DNA of 64,000 bases from Siphlonurus alternatus (taxonomy: Eukaryota > Arthropoda > Insecta > Ephemeroptera > Siphlonuridae). Made by a program: the position numbers and the translations under genes. Location of the stretch: the NCBI GenBank assembly GCA_949825025.1, contig OX463781.1, positions 38,713,950 to 38,777,949 on the forward strand, read 5' to 3'. Below, piece after piece: positions 1-13,548 of this stretch (position 1 is the stretch's first letter; every line of letters starts with the position of its first letter). Below the pieces are notes generated by a model. The model saw nothing but the letters and a program-made list of their open reading frames with translations, did not search any database and was not told the origin of the DNA.

Positions 1-114
1 TCAGTCGAGTGTAACAATATAATATCCCATGCAACGAGCTATAGGAACTTAACATATTCTGCTGGCTCAGAAAATTGCTATTTAAAAGAGGCACATCACA
101 TAATTTCGAGCAGT

Positions 115-405
115 ACCGAACCGAGGCTCGGTCTTGAATTTTACAAATATCAAAAAACGAGCCAGCTTGATTTCGGTCCAAAACTCGAAAAACTCAATCC
201 GATGAGTCCAGTAAAAATCGAGTCCCGAAAAATTCAGTTCAGACCGTACCGTGGCTCGGTCTCGATTTAGAGTTCAGCTCGGTCAAAAAACGAGCCAGCT
301 CGATTTCGGTCCAAAACTCGAAAACTCGGTCCGACGAGTCCAGTAAAATCGAGTCCCGAAAATTTCAGCTCGGACCGAACCGTGGCTCGGTCTCGATTTA
401 CAGCC
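115..405. repeat. Two tandem copies of a 133-bp CG-richer unit
   Basis: The block from AAAAAACGAGCCAGCT through GGCTCGGTCTCGATTTA occurs twice, with a period of 133 bp (anchors at 151 and 284). Much richer in CTCGG and GAGCC words than the surrounding AT-rich DNA. Origin unknown. Confidence 0.8.
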
Positions 406-542
406 CTAGTTAAAATGTCACACATAGGTCAGTATTTCTACTGCAAACCACTCTGTAAAGTTTCAAAATTGAATTAAAAACAGAAGAGCTGCAAACTTCA
501 CACTTCCGATACTTCGAAAGAAATAATGAATTAATTTAACTG

Positions 543-667
<125 letters not shown>

Positions 668-1257
668 CACTCTCTCTTCCATTATGTACCATATTGGCAC
701 ATATATATTATGACTGTTTTATAAATTCATCGCTCCAAAATATATGAGATTTACAAGCACCTTGTTATACAGGTAGGTAAATTGAAATCTCAGGTGACTT
801 GTAATCGCGCGTTATAAATGGATGACAAAAATATTTGGTATTAAATTATATTTATCTTGCTTTATATTATAATATCTTTTACCCTTTTGTGTATAAATTG
901 ATCAAACTTAAAATGTTTTAATTTCAATGGAAGATGTAATAAATCATATTCTAAAATATTTCCATCGTGCACTGGTAAAAAAAATTACTTTGTATACTCC
1001 ATAACTTCTATCCTCTACTCCTGCCTCACTTGCTAGAGCTGTAGCTCCAATAGACAGATTTTCAATTTCGGGAGATTTAAAAGTCCAATATCATAAATAA
1101 AATTGTTTCACCACGCCTCCATAGCCTGCGTGGTAACGCCTACAAACAAAGCAACAGGAGTAAAGTTCGTGGTGTCCAAAGGTGTATAAGAGATCGATTA
1201 AATTGATTTTTAAATTAAAAAAAGTTACAATTATTCTATTTCTTTGAGACACGTTAA

Positions 1258-1529
1258 CCTAGTTGAAAAATTACGTCTTCAGTTCATCCTTTACACGTCT
1301 AAACCTAATCTTTTTACCTCAAAAACACATCTTGTTTCTTCCTCGCTCAAAGTGAGGATGAAATAGAGAAAATATTTCTAACATTTTATGCTCAAAAAGA
1401 GGAAAAAAGACGTAATCGCGCCTTTTTCTTTCCTTTTTTTCTCTATATTTGAGCAAAATAGGAAGAAATTAGACGAGGGGAGAGTTTAATAGTGAACAAA
1501 AGATGCATGAAATTTATTTCAACTCGGGT
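1258..1529. repeat. O-family interspersed repeat, copy 1
   Basis: Starts CTAGTTGAAAAATTACG, contains CTCAAAGTGAGGATGAAAT and ends ATTTATTTCAACTCGG, giving imperfect terminal inverted repeats around TTGAA/TTCAA. Further copies lie at 31302, 31938, 36047 and 63729. Confidence 0.75.
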
Positions 1530-1581
1530 AATCTACACTCAGCTGAAAATGTGGAAAGAATTTATTGAGATGCGTCGTGTA

Positions 1582-1812
1582 AAAGGTGAATTCACATGGC
1601 GACAGCGGCGATGCGAAGCGATTTTGACGCAAAATCTGAGAAATCTTATGTGGCGAGCGAATTCGCCAGGCTGCGGTCGCGAATATCACGTGAATTATCG
1701 ATGCTCCTTTCGTTTAATCGCCAAATATGACCGTCATTGAATGTTACATGCAGCAAGTGCGTATTGTTTGCTTCGCGTCGCATGATAAAAATCGCCATGT
1801 GAATCCGTCTTT
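1582..1812. repeat. N-family inverted-repeat element, copy 1
   Basis: Ends AAAGGTGAATTCACATGGCG and CGCCATGTGAATCCGTCTTT are inverted repeats; the interior is rich in GCGAT words. An inverted relative is at 48058-48232. Confidence 0.7.
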
Positions 1813-2241
1813 AAGAAGATATAAATTGAATTAGTATTGATTATGTCTGACAGCTCAAGATGTTAAGTAAACGAGGATATAAGATCTGACGGGCACTAAC
1901 GACCTGCAGGCTCCCATATTACCATGCAGTCTACTCTACTGCACTCTCCAATCAAAATAGTCTGAAGAAAGTTCTCAGAAGTAAGCAGAATTATATTTAA
2001 TACGCTTGAGAGAATTACAGGAATTATTTAATATATAGTAATGAAATCTTACTATCATTGATTTCTCTATAATCGGTCTCTTCTATCAAATTCTATAACT
2101 ATAATATAACGTATTATATAATAATATAGTTGTTTCAAAATTATAACCTAATTTAAATATGGACGTAAGCTTGTTGTCAGCTGTATTACCTTTCGAGGTC
2201 ACCTGACCTGCTGCCAATCACGATTATGACAGTGATGTCAA

Positions 2242-2410
2242 TGTACACTCGTGGCCTCGGAAAATTTCCCCTAAGCAGCTTTGTTAATATAGTAGAACCA
2301 TCATATGGTCAGCGCTGTCACTTTGACATGACACATAAGAAAGGAATGCACAAAAAGACAGCGCATATGATGGTTCTATACTAACCATGCCCCGTAGGAA
2401 TCACACAAGA
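2242..2410. repeat. X-family element interrupted by a hairpin element
   Basis: Left part TGTACACTCGTGGCC to TTTGTTAAT, right part AACCATGCCCCGTAGG, split by an inverted-repeat insert at about 2290-2388 whose ends read TAGAACCATCATATG and CATATGATGGTTCTA. Confidence 0.65.
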
Positions 2411-2563
2411 CATGCTTATAATGTTTATTTTGCAATAAAGAATTTCCATCGGATACATGATATATGTTACTTAATTACATCTCCCGCCTAATTAAAGAAA
2501 ATAACACTAATTTATTAAAACACAACACGCAATTAAAGTAAACAAATAACTATACAGATATAC

Positions 2564-2774
2564 AGTGTACACTCGTCACCTTGGAAAATTTCAATTTTGC
2601 AACCTTGTTAATCACCAAACCTTGTGTTATTCTCACAGGACATGGTGATTTACAAAAGGCTACAAAGGATAATTTTCTGAGGCGATGACTGTACATTACA
2701 TATAATTTTTTATTTTTTTATTAGCGCATTAACAAGACTTCAATTGGGAAATTTTCTAAGGTGACGAGTGTACA
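2564..2774. repeat. X-family inverted-repeat element, copy 2
   Basis: Ends GTGTACACTCGTCACC and GGTGACGAGTGTACA; interior TTGTTAATCACCA shared with copies at 29355, 61799 and 62850. Confidence 0.75.
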
Positions 2775-4122
2775 TGGACCAAGACTGAATTTTATCCTCA
2801 ATCATTAATTGAGCGGTCAGCGACTGTCATATCAGAAAAATACCATCCTTGTTGAAAGCAATTGTTTTCTAATTTAAATTCAAATTATTTATTTTATCCA
2901 ATTCTTGTTACAAGATATATAATGCAACACATGGATAAGACACGCCAACTAAACAGGCAACAAGAGCTACACCAGTTAATATTTAACATTATTAACATAT
3001 TAATTTACGCTATAAAATCAGAAACAATTTTGCAGTAGTTTTAAAATTCTCTGCTGCATTTATGGATATATTTTAACACTACTACTGGAAGCTTGTTATA
3101 CAAATTGATAAAAAAGCACATCTATAATAGGTCCTTTGTCCATAATTTTGAGTCTGCTTTTTGGAGTTATTACATTAAATTTTAAATTTCTAATATTGTG
3201 ATTATAAAAAATATAAGAATTATTCTTGAAAATAAACACGCTCTAAAATAGAGATACATGGTAATGCTTTTACCGACAATGTAACTACTTGAAACTTGAT
3301 AGAGGTTTCAAGTGTTCCCCGTCGGGAAAATTTTCTTCATAAGCCACCATGTTAGAAAATTGAATTGTTTTCTCAGTAACTATATTATTTGTATATTATT
3401 ATATTTTGTTTGTGTTTAGTGTTTTCTTTGTGTTGGTTTCTTTTGTTTATTTTTACAGACTTTTTTTATGACGTGAACCATGTTATATTGTATAACTAGT
3501 TGTTTAAAATAAAAATATATAAACCATAAAAGTTATTAATTTGGAACCACCTCCTACCCTCCATTTAAGGGTCTTCTGACAATAAATCAAGAGCTTATTT
3601 TCCTTTAAAAAATTCTTCAATGCCAAAAAAAAAATTTTTTTTTTCACATAACTTTGGATAGGACTTTGGAAACACCGCAAAATAATCTGACTTAAAGCCT
3701 CTATATTAAGCGGAAAAAAAACTCCCTTGTGTACAGGGAATATAAGGTTCATTTTATTTTTTCCAAATAATTTTTTAAAATATGGCCAGTATTATTATTG
3801 TATAGCTACACTTTGCCTATTATTTTGCATTTGGCATTTATTCTTTGATTTTAAATAATTATATCATGTTGTTTTTACTCTTAATATAAATTTAAATTAG
3901 GCTTTTGAAATTATGACTTTAATGTCATGATAATATAGTATTGACAATATTCAAGTTTAGTATTTACTATGGTATAAGTTTATGTTCAACATTATAGGAC
4001 CCATTATTTAGTAGAAATCCTCTCATCTTGCATTTACACGGAACAAAAAGCTAAACTGTAATATTATCATCATGCAGTTTAAGCTTAAAAACATAAACTG
4101 AAAATAATTTCAATGTATAGGC
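2775..4122. other. AT-rich intergenic stretch, nothing recognised
   Basis: Only short T and A tracts and unsupported small open frames. No conserved protein motif or repeat relative was found by eye. Confidence 0.5.
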
Positions 4123-4495
4123 CAAACCCACGTGACGTCACTGCAACGCATATTGCATACTTAACAGGAGCCTGCCGAGCCATAGTGTTGTGTTGCATCA
4201 GCAGCGTGTGAGGGGATAAAATGTAAAAAAAAAAAATATATATATATATATGAGTTATAGATGGCAATTATTACATTTATATATTTTCAATGTCATCTGC
4301 CAGTTTATAAAGAATACATAAGCTACATTTTTGTGTCCATAAATAATCATACCTGGCAACAAAGTCAATTTTTCTATTAGTTTTCAATGCTTTAGAGCGT
4401 ACGGTATGACAACAGGAGGGGAAGTGAGGGGATGTATATAAACATCTGCACGTTATCCTGTAAGTAGGCAACCCAACAATCTCGTGGCACTGCCC
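4123..4495. repeat. P-family repeat, copy 1
   Basis: About 370 bp alignable in the same orientation to 42632-42985. Shared words include GTGACGTCACT, ATAGATGGCAATTATTACAT, AAGCTACATTTTTGTGTCC and GTTATCCTGTAAG. Confidence 0.7.
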
Positions 4496-6557
4496 TATTA
4501 CTCCTATTTCAATGCCTTGAGGTTAGGCAAATTGTTTAGCATCAAATATGAGAGACTCAAAATGTACAGTGATTATCACAATAAATAGAACAACAAAGGC
4601 TCCTTTGTATTCTTTGAACAAACTCATTTAAGGTCAGTTTGCTTATTTTGCTTGTAATTTTCTTCTATCAAATACTAGATTGTATTAACCCTATCATTAT
4701 ACCCAAGAGATTTTTTGTCACATATCAAGTGAGGATCAAACACAACGACCATATCACATGTTGAGTTTTAATAATGACGTAATAGTGTATATATAATGAA
4801 TAATGGAAAACTTACGTGCGTACTTGACTTTTTTTTTATTCAAAACATGAATAGAGACCTCGACTTACGTATTCTCAATTCCATTTTAGACTTTTTTGAA
4901 ATATCAAACATCCTTCAGCAAAAAAAAAAAAAAAAAAAAAAAAACTGTTACGTCATATTCATGCAAATATTTAATACACAAACATAGAGACAAAATTTAA
5001 ATGAACATGACGTCACAGCGTCTTTTAACTGAATTTTGAAAGTGTTTGAAGGATTAAAATAAAAAAAAAAAAAAATGAAAATACATAACTCGAGGTTCAA
5101 ATATGCAATAAAAATTGTTCATTGTTACAATCCTAAGTTACTGAACAATAAAAAAAACTGTCATTATTTTACGATATACTGTACAAAAATATTATCTGAA
5201 CCGATCTTCAATTCAGATTCCCTACTATCAGACTACTGTTTTCTGTGTACACATAACGATGCTTGTAGCCTTATTTTCCAAAGTATCGTTTACCCAGTAG
5301 AGAAAATACATGTCGAGGTAACATGTGTTGTAACACCACATTTACTACTTCACGGAGAAAAAAAAAAAAATGAAAACTATAAAAAACAAAACGAAAAGCG
5401 TGTAAAGTTTTATACTACGTGCCTAGACAAGAAAACTGCATCATACTATATTATGATTAACATAACTTTAAATGTAAATAAAGTTTATTTTCATATATAA
5501 AAAGTACTGTGTATATTTTTTAAGTAAAAAGTATTATACGGATTTTTTTTTTTTAAAATTGCAATAATATATATATATATATATATATGTAATCAACTTG
5601 AATATTATTTATAACACACATAACTAAATGTTATAAATCACATCTTGGAATTATATGAAAATTCTTAAAATTCTCTGTTTTTATTTTTGCTTTAACAGCA
5701 AAATATAATTTCTTTTATTACTACACCTATTTTATAACTCTCTTAACACATGTGCAATAAAAATAAAAAAAGTTATTATGTAAAATATACAAACTTACGA
5801 GATGTTTCTGCCTTGTATCTTTATAATAATTTTATTCAATACTTTGAAAGTATTGGATAATTTCACAAACAGACTATATAAATTAATTAAATTCTCAAAT
5901 AACTAATTAAAATTGATTTGTTTATTATTTTTTTTACTATAAATTTAATAATATTATCGTTGTATAAGCAAACGAGATGAATTTCAATCAACTAAATTAG
6001 CATACGTAAATAAAATTTTCAAACTAATTTCATAATATAACGTTGTGCTCTCATTTCTATAAAATATTGGATTATGTAATGCACTAGATATATATGATAT
6101 TTCATCATATATATTGATGCATTACGTTAATTTATTCATTACATTTTATTCTCTAGGAAAAAAATATACTCGTATAAATTTATTATTGAGTTATTTTTCA
6201 ATTTACGTAAATCTGTTCTTTTCATTTCAAGCAACGCCTTCCATGGCATGACTCGTATAATCAGTATCATCACACTTCTCATCACATACTGTGTGTGTTG
6301 ATGTATTTGAATGCTCATTTGTTCTGGTCATTATTGACGTTCTTTTAACATGTTTATAATTACTTAGGCAAGGAGAAAAGAGCGCAGACTTCTATCTACC
6401 CCACGTGAGCGTACAACGTTCTCACTTTCAGAAAACAAATGAAGGTGCGCAATGCTTTTGAATGGGAATATCGCCGCCATGTTTTGCGAACCGAAAGCGA
6501 ACTTAGCTTACGCTTCACCCGTAAGGTTGCGCTCCTGTTCTCCTTGACATTAATTCT
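4496..6557. other. AT-rich intergenic stretch, nothing recognised
   Basis: Contains poly-A runs near 4920 and 5060 and a short TA tract at 5568-5588. A 141-codon open frame at 5075-5500 is low complexity and shows no family resemblance. Confidence 0.5.
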
Positions 6558-6708
6558 GTTCGTAAACCCTGCTCAGTGTACACCTTGCCTCATTTTCTTA
6601 ATATATATACCAGCGCAGATGGATAGGGTATAGGAAGTGCAGTGCAGATGACGTCACGATTTTTGTTTGTAAAATTGTTCAGAGTACACCAAGCAGGCTT
6701 TACGAACA
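6558..6708. repeat. K-family hairpin element
   Basis: GTTCGTAAACCCTGCTCAGT and GAGTACACCAAGCAGGCTT...ACGAAC form inverted arms. The same termini border the element at 61759-61975. Confidence 0.65.
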
Positions 6709-7189
6709 GGCCTATATGATCTTCTGCCTGCATAAATATATTGTTGTTAAATCAAAAAAGAAATAAAAAATTATAAATTATATTATAGTTAAAGATGTGG
6801 CAATTTTCAATAAAAACACACTATCTTTGTACTTTTTCACTTAAAGATTGCGTATTGGTAGTACATATTTTTTTTCCAAATAAAAGATTTCCCTAGTTTT
6901 GGATTTGCATATAAATTATCATATTTGAGGAAAAGATTTTAATTTTATTTTTGTATCATTACACGTTCTAAAATATTATTTTCAATAACATCATAACATT
7001 TTCAGTATCATACAATTAATATATATAATTATATTACAGATAAAATAATATATTATGTATTTTTTTATTTGATTCCAAGTTGAGGCAGGATATAATATTA
7101 TATACACTTTTTTATAACATGGAGATCATACTGTTAAGTTGAAATTTTATATCATGTATCGAGTCTGAAAAACAGGAATATGTAATTAA

Positions 7190-7580
7190 GGTGGAGATAA
7201 CGTCGATCAGCTGTTATTTTAGCTCTATTTGATTAACATGGAAACCTTAGCAAATTCACAAAAATTCTGAATTTTTTTTAAGAGGCAGATGTTAGTGCCT
7301 AAAAGCCACATAAAAATCATGGAACATAACATGTGTCTACTAGTTTCAAAACCCGCTTTTAACCACTTTCCATAAAGCTCATTTTTATACACACATATTA
7401 TAAAATTTTGTCCTTTACATTCGATCCCCTATCAGAGTATACAAATTTGATTTTTTTTTTTTTTTAGATATTAATTTTTAATTAAAATTTACAAGTAAGT
7501 AAATTAATAAAAAACTATATCAAATTTGTATACCTGATATTTTAGCTACTGATCAGGGATGCAGAGAGATTATCTTAAAG
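7190..7580. repeat. V-family inverted-repeat element, degenerate copy
   Basis: Contains the family's CCTGATATTTTAGCTACTGA segment and inverted ATACAAATTTGAT blocks, but with eroded arms compared with 17694-18036 and 44238-44590. Confidence 0.55.
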
Positions 7581-10465
7581 ATATGTTTAATAATTTTCAT
7601 GTGTGTGAATCTTTTGTAACATTGAGCGTGTTAATTGCACCGTTAAATTTAATATTATATTCTTTCAATACTTATTATACTGCATGAAAATAGTGAAATG
7701 AAATATAACATTTTAATATTTACAAATAGAATTCATAAAATATTTTTATCACTATCATCATGTTTTGTATATTTTTATTGACATCAATATTGATAGTGGT
7801 AACAATATATATTTTTATTATTATACATCTACATGTAAGAGAAAATTTATATCTATAAAAAAAATAAAGGTAGAAAAATAGGATTGATTATTATTTGTAT
7901 ACTACGATTACTACGTAAAAAAAATATCAACAAAATTTGTTTGGTTAAAAGACATAGAAGATAAGAAAAATATAGGGGTTGGAGGGGGTTGATGCCAGGG
8001 TGGTAGTGATGTTTCACTTTATTAAGTTTATCGACACAGGGCGTGTTACTGTTTTACTGCCTCGGCACCCCATCTCTCTCTCTCTCTCACACACAGAAGA
8101 GAACGAGACACAATACCCCCCCCCCCCCTCCCCCCGACTTTACGATGCTGTTGCGAGGACTTGCGGCGTCTCTCTGTAACTACGAGGGATGTTGCTTGTG
8201 CCAACACAAGATCTGTTGTAACAAGAAAACTGTCTTAGGGAACAACACATATATACACATATGTCGATCACTCGATACAACTTTACATATTATATCTATC
8301 ATGCAACAATTTTTTTCAATATACTTGTTATATCATTTGTGATAGTGTTTATAATAGGGGATCATGTTATATATAAAATGGTTTTTGAAATTTTATATAT
8401 ATTTTTTTTTTATTTTAAAAATATTAACAATAATGAATATAATTTTTATATTATTTAAATTTAGGTTAATTCTTTCTAAAATTAATTCATTTGCACCAGC
8501 TATAATAAGTAATAAAAATTTGAAAATTTATTTCAATATACTTATTTATTTTTATTTATTTTTTATTTCACCAAATGTATATTATACATTTAAATATTTT
8601 CTGTTGTATTTCTTACTTCTGTACGAAAAAGCACTAAACAATCATTAATAATATAGTGTATTATTATAATAATACATATTACATAAACAAAAATAATAGA
8701 GAATAATAATAAGTATAATAACAATAAAATGGTGAAATGGGATATTATACAAGGCACTATAAGCAGTACCAATGCACATTCAGAGTAGTAAAATATCCTT
8801 TTACTAATTATTATATAAAATATCCTAAATATTTATGAACTTTTTTTTAAAAATTATATTTTCTTTTTTAAAACCACCATTCACAATGTTGTATAATCGA
8901 AGCTATTGGTACAGTTTAATTAATTTAACAGCTCCAAAAATGTTTTATTTTAGCATTTTTTATAATAGTATAATTCAAGTTCTTTTACTTGATAATGTTA
9001 AATGACGTGTTTAATCTCACATTATTTTTCTGTAAAACCACATGAATTAGAATTTCTTTTTAATTTTTTTTAACTCAAAATTGATTTTTTGGCGTCAATG
9101 AGATTTTTTTTAAGAAAATTACAACACCTTTTCAAATAAAATTATTGTATTCAATGCAAACAACTAAACTCCAAATAATTTATATTATATTGATTATATT
9201 GTATGCTGGTTAATATAATATGTAAACCACATATTACTCAATTTGTAAATGCAATTAGCAGGTGTATGAAGCACTACCTAACAACATTACTAATTAGTTG
9301 TTGGTAATAACTATCATCAAAATATTTGTAGGAGTGCAAACCCATAAACATTATATTATTACAATTAGTTTATTATATTGTTCCACTTACTATTAATAAT
9401 TTAATGAGCTTATTTTACTGAAAATTATCGTGTTTTTTTTATTAATTAGCATTGCAATTATTGTAATAATATTATAAAATAATCATATTTTGATTCATAT
9501 AATTAAGCTAAATTTATTTTAAAATGGATATAATTTAAAAAACAAAGTTTTAGTTACAATTTATTTGACATTTTACTTTAAAAAAATAATTTTCATTTTT
9601 TATCAGTTCTTACAGCTTTTGATTTTCTAAAATTTTCAAAAGTGCAGAATATTCTAGTTTGACTCGTTTTATAAAACAAACAGGTTATTTCCTTATATTA
9701 TAAGAAATATAGTATTTTCAAAATAATAATTTGATTTCAATGGATTAATCAATGTGACTTAATTATATTTTATTAATAAATTGGTCTATTATTATGATTA
9801 TACTCTGTGTTGCATGAATTAGTTTATAGATTTTTATTTCTACTGTATGTATACTGTGTATAAAATGTTTGTCGTATTTTATTTTATGTTTTAGGATTGT
9901 AACTATTATAATATTAGGTATCTATCAAAATGTATCCACAATAAGGAGTTTTCTGTATTGGATCCAATAAATCAATCAAATAATTTATACTTCCATTATT
10001 TCAATTTTAAAAAAATCAAGTTTTATTGATTTTACAAAATAAACACATACATAACATAACATTTTATTTTAAAATAAAGTTATATTATTTATATTGATTC
10101 TTTTTTATTATGTAGTAAAATAGAATGTAGTGCCACCACCACCACTGTGTTCATGCCTGGGCATAATTTAGAGTTTGTAAATCCTCTTGTAAATCTCTTC
10201 TTTTGTATCGTTCACTCAAATTCTGATTCTTATTTACTGTCTTTGTCGTGCGCGTGATTCCTCGCCTTCCCGCGGGATCTTCTCCCCCCAAAACAACAGA
10301 CGCAATAACGACAGAAAATATCAGAACAAGAGAGTACATCGCTGTGTCACAAGTACCAGGCCATCTTTTTTAAGTGATTATGAAAAATATTCTGTTTAGC
10401 ATATATTTTTTCTTCAAGTGAACTGTGTTATGTCTGATTTTTTTTTTATTTGTTTATCGTCTTTT
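7581..10465. other. Very AT-rich stretch, nothing recognised
   Basis: Long A/T runs, a C-rich tract near 8117-8136, and open frames composed mostly of I, L, F, N, K and Y. No gene or repeat family identified. Confidence 0.5.
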
Positions 10466-10641
10466 GTCCGGAATCTATCTGCCTAACACGATTTCGTTGC
10501 AATAATGAGTTATTTCAGGTGAGCTTAATTATGAGTTGTGAATCGGTATAAAATAAAGCTCATTATCACGATTACCTGAAATAGCAGATAGCTCATTGTT
10601 GCAATGAAATCATAGTAGGCAGATAGCTCATTATTCCGGAA
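10466..10641. repeat. Y-family inverted-repeat element, copy 1
   Basis: TCCGGAAT...ATGAG at the left pairs with CTCATTATTCCGGA at the right; interior ATTTCAGGTGAG...ATAAAATAAAGCTCATT is shared with copies at 33175 and 62083. Confidence 0.75.
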
Positions 10642-10860
10642 GAGATAAGAGGAGATTGTGCTGACGTCATGCCCCTGGCAAGTAAGCAGCGCTGATAGAA
10701 TGCACAAACTTATACTAGCATATAAACAAAGTGTACAATAATTTTTTACTTAACTTAACAAAATGATCAATCAAGTTTCAATATTGTAAGAATATAGAAC
10801 AATATACGATAGAACTCTTAGAAAAAAATCTCGCCACCAAAAAAACTGTTAAAAGTACTT

Positions 10861-10861
<1 letters not shown>

Positions 10862-10933
<72 letters not shown>
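10862..10933. repeat. (TA)n microsatellite
   Basis: About 36 AT dinucleotide units. Confidence 0.97.
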
Positions 10934-10937
<4 letters not shown>

Positions 10938-10999
10938 CCATTGCTCCTATGACTACAATCTTGTCTTCCACTTTCTCGTTCTCCCTCCCCTCTTTGTTG

Positions 11000-11274
11000 C
11001 AATTCCGTCTTACATCCAGCACTTTTGACCTATAAAAACGTTTAATCCAAGTGGAAATTTGGTACTGAAAAAAGAGTAAAAAAAAATACTCAATTTTTTC
11101 AGTACCAAATTTGTACTTGGATTAAGTGTTTTATAGGTCAAAAGTGCTGGATGTAAGACGAAATTGGAACCATTTTATTTTTATTAATTTTTTTTATTAC
11201 AATGTTAGCTTATTACAGCATTTTGTACTGAAACAAAGTACTAAAACCAATTCAGCATGTAAAAATTTAGTGTG
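11000..11274. repeat. Z-family hairpin element, copy 1
   Basis: CTTACATCCAGCACTTTTGA and TCAAAAGTGCTGGATGTAAG form near-perfect arms around a GGTACTGAAAAAA...TTTTTCAGTACC centre. The right end TAAAAATTTAGTGTG matches copies at 18366 and 48238; the left outer arm is replaced by the TA repeat. Confidence 0.8.
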
Positions 11275-12269
11275 AATATATTATTTGTAATAACAACTCT
11301 TAAATAGAGATGCTATTTGATTTACTTTTGTTCACTAATCCAAGTAAATGAGCGAATATGTTAATAACAGACAAAAATGAAATATTATTGGATTAGACAC
11401 GCATTATCAATATAAAAACAACTTTCAATGAAAATAATTGTAAAAATGCTTTAAAAAAGTAATAGTAATTTTATTAAGTAGAAAAAATATTTTACACACT
11501 CTATACTAAAACAAGTTAATTTTTTTAAGTTATATAGTCGATATAAAATATAAAATAGTAATACATTTAGAACTAAATATAAGTGGGACAGTGCATTAGT
11601 GTTGCACCAATCACAGACACTTTACTACCAATAAACGGTCGTTTTGCACCAATAGCTGAGTTCTATTCTTTATTACTTATAACAAAATGTACTGACGGGG
11701 GGATAAGGAACTTCTAAATTGCTTGCTGCTTGAAACTTTTATTGACAGAAATGTTGCAACTTTTCTATGAGTCAACGAATCTATGAATCGCTTCGCTGAC
11801 CTGACCGGTTTTTAACTCTCTTGGACACAAAAGATTGCACTGCTGATGATGATTATATTCTTACAGACATATCATATATACATCATATAAATTTAATTAT
11901 ATATTGTTTGTAGAAATATTTATTATTGATTATTTTTATCAAGATGGGAGTTTGACACAGAATATTATTGTAGGAATAACGAAGTGTATAAAAAACGTTA
12001 AATTTGTCAAAATATATTAATGATTAATAATTATAATTTCATGACACAATATGTCGATCAAAATGAATGGCATAAAAATTTAATACATTCATGTACTCCG
12101 TTTTTTTTCTTTCTTTTCTAACAACAGTAATAGAGTATACAGTAACTGCAAACTTGAATGATAATTTTAATATTTTAATAACATAATTGAATGAAATATT
12201 TTGTGAAAAAGTGTAGTTCCCATTACAAAACATGAATATATATTTATTATTTTGTTGTTTCTTTGACAA

Positions 12270-12390
12270 TCTACGTTTACATGACGGTGTTTAATGCATA
12301 TCCGTTGACGACGCCTCATATTAAGAATATAAGAATAACATTATCCGTCGTCAACGGATTCGTATTAAACACCATCATGTAAACGTAGTG
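12270..12390. repeat. W-family hairpin element, copy 1
   Basis: CTACGTTTACATGACGGTGT and ACACCATCATGTAAACGTAG arms, centre CCGTTGACGACGCC; second copy at 53549-53660. Confidence 0.85.
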
Positions 12391-12748
12391 ATAATATTAT
12401 ATAAATTTATTCCAACTAAATTACAAAAGAAAAATAGAATTAAAATGGATGCGGATAACCAGCAAAGCACCAAAGGCACTATTTCACTAATGTGGCTGAT
12501 ATCCTCAATTGTAATTAAATTTAAAAAGTATTTGCGTGTATGATATAATATCATATAATATACATAATTATTAGGTAATATTTTTTATCATGAAATTATT
12601 TTATACAGCAGAAACAAACTGCCTGTCAGAACAATTTTTTTATATTGTATGGAAGCTGATTCCATTTACCAACAAATCTAATTATTATTAGTAAATAACT
12701 TTTTCGTGCAAAGGATATACATATTAAATTTTATTTAACTTTCATGCG

Positions 12749-13026
12749 GACTTTTACCTTTGCCGGTGTTCGATGTAATCCTTCTGTGTGTAGTATGTTG
12801 CGATGGTCACTTAGTGTTCGTGCACGTCACTAACACTTGAATGTACTACACATATCACTACGTTTCGAGAGTCAACCGCTCTCTTTCTCAGGTGATCTGA
12901 GTGATCTCGAAACGTAGTGATATGTGTAGTACATGCAAGTGTTAGTGACGTGCACGAACACTAAATGAACATCGCAACATACTACACACAGAAGGATTAC
13001 ATCGAACACCGGCAAAGGTAAAAGTC
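12749..13026. repeat. 278-bp near-perfect palindrome
   Basis: Arms of about 125 bp starting GACTTTTACCTTTGCCGG and ending CCGGCAAAGGTAAAAGTC, with only a few mismatches by eye and a loop of about 25 bp near 12888. No second copy seen here. Confidence 0.9.
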
Positions 13027-13236
13027 TGAAAAGTGAAATAAAATTCAACAGATTTAATTACAAAACCATTTTTATATAAATAAATTAAATTCCAATATAC
13101 CATCTTCAAATTACCGCCTTCAATTTAGGCAACTTGTTGAGTAACAAAACAGAGCAAGTTGCATACATGACAGGGGCAAGATGAAATTTCAAGCATTACG
13201 AAGCAATTCTTACTTAATCTTACGATAAGGAGAGTT

Positions 13237-13343
13237 GCACACTGCCTTCGTACTGCATCGTATCGTAAGACTTCGTATGATAAAATTTTTGAACCGGGTC
13301 TAAATTAGAAACGTACGATGCGGTACGAAACGAAGCTGTGTGC
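13237..13343. repeat. Imperfect inverted repeat
   Basis: GCACACTGCCTTCGTACTGC and its imperfect complement CGGTACGAAACGAAGCTGTG. Confidence 0.5.
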
Positions 13344-13548
13344 GCTCGTACATCTGATCATATAGAGGTTCTTAGTTTTTTTTATCATACGCTGCGAAAT
13401 CATGTGATTCTGTGTGAGACAGCCCTAATGCTCTTGTCTATATATTCTCAATATGGAATTTATGAAAACACTGAAGAGAAGATAGCTTACTTCAAATTCA
13501 GGCACTATCGCCACCATTTTGTCTTAATTGTGGAACTAAGGTTGAGCG

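Noticed and set aside
5075..5500. 141-codon open frame
   Set aside because: Low-complexity K/N/Y/I-rich translation of AT-rich DNA, no recognisable motif.
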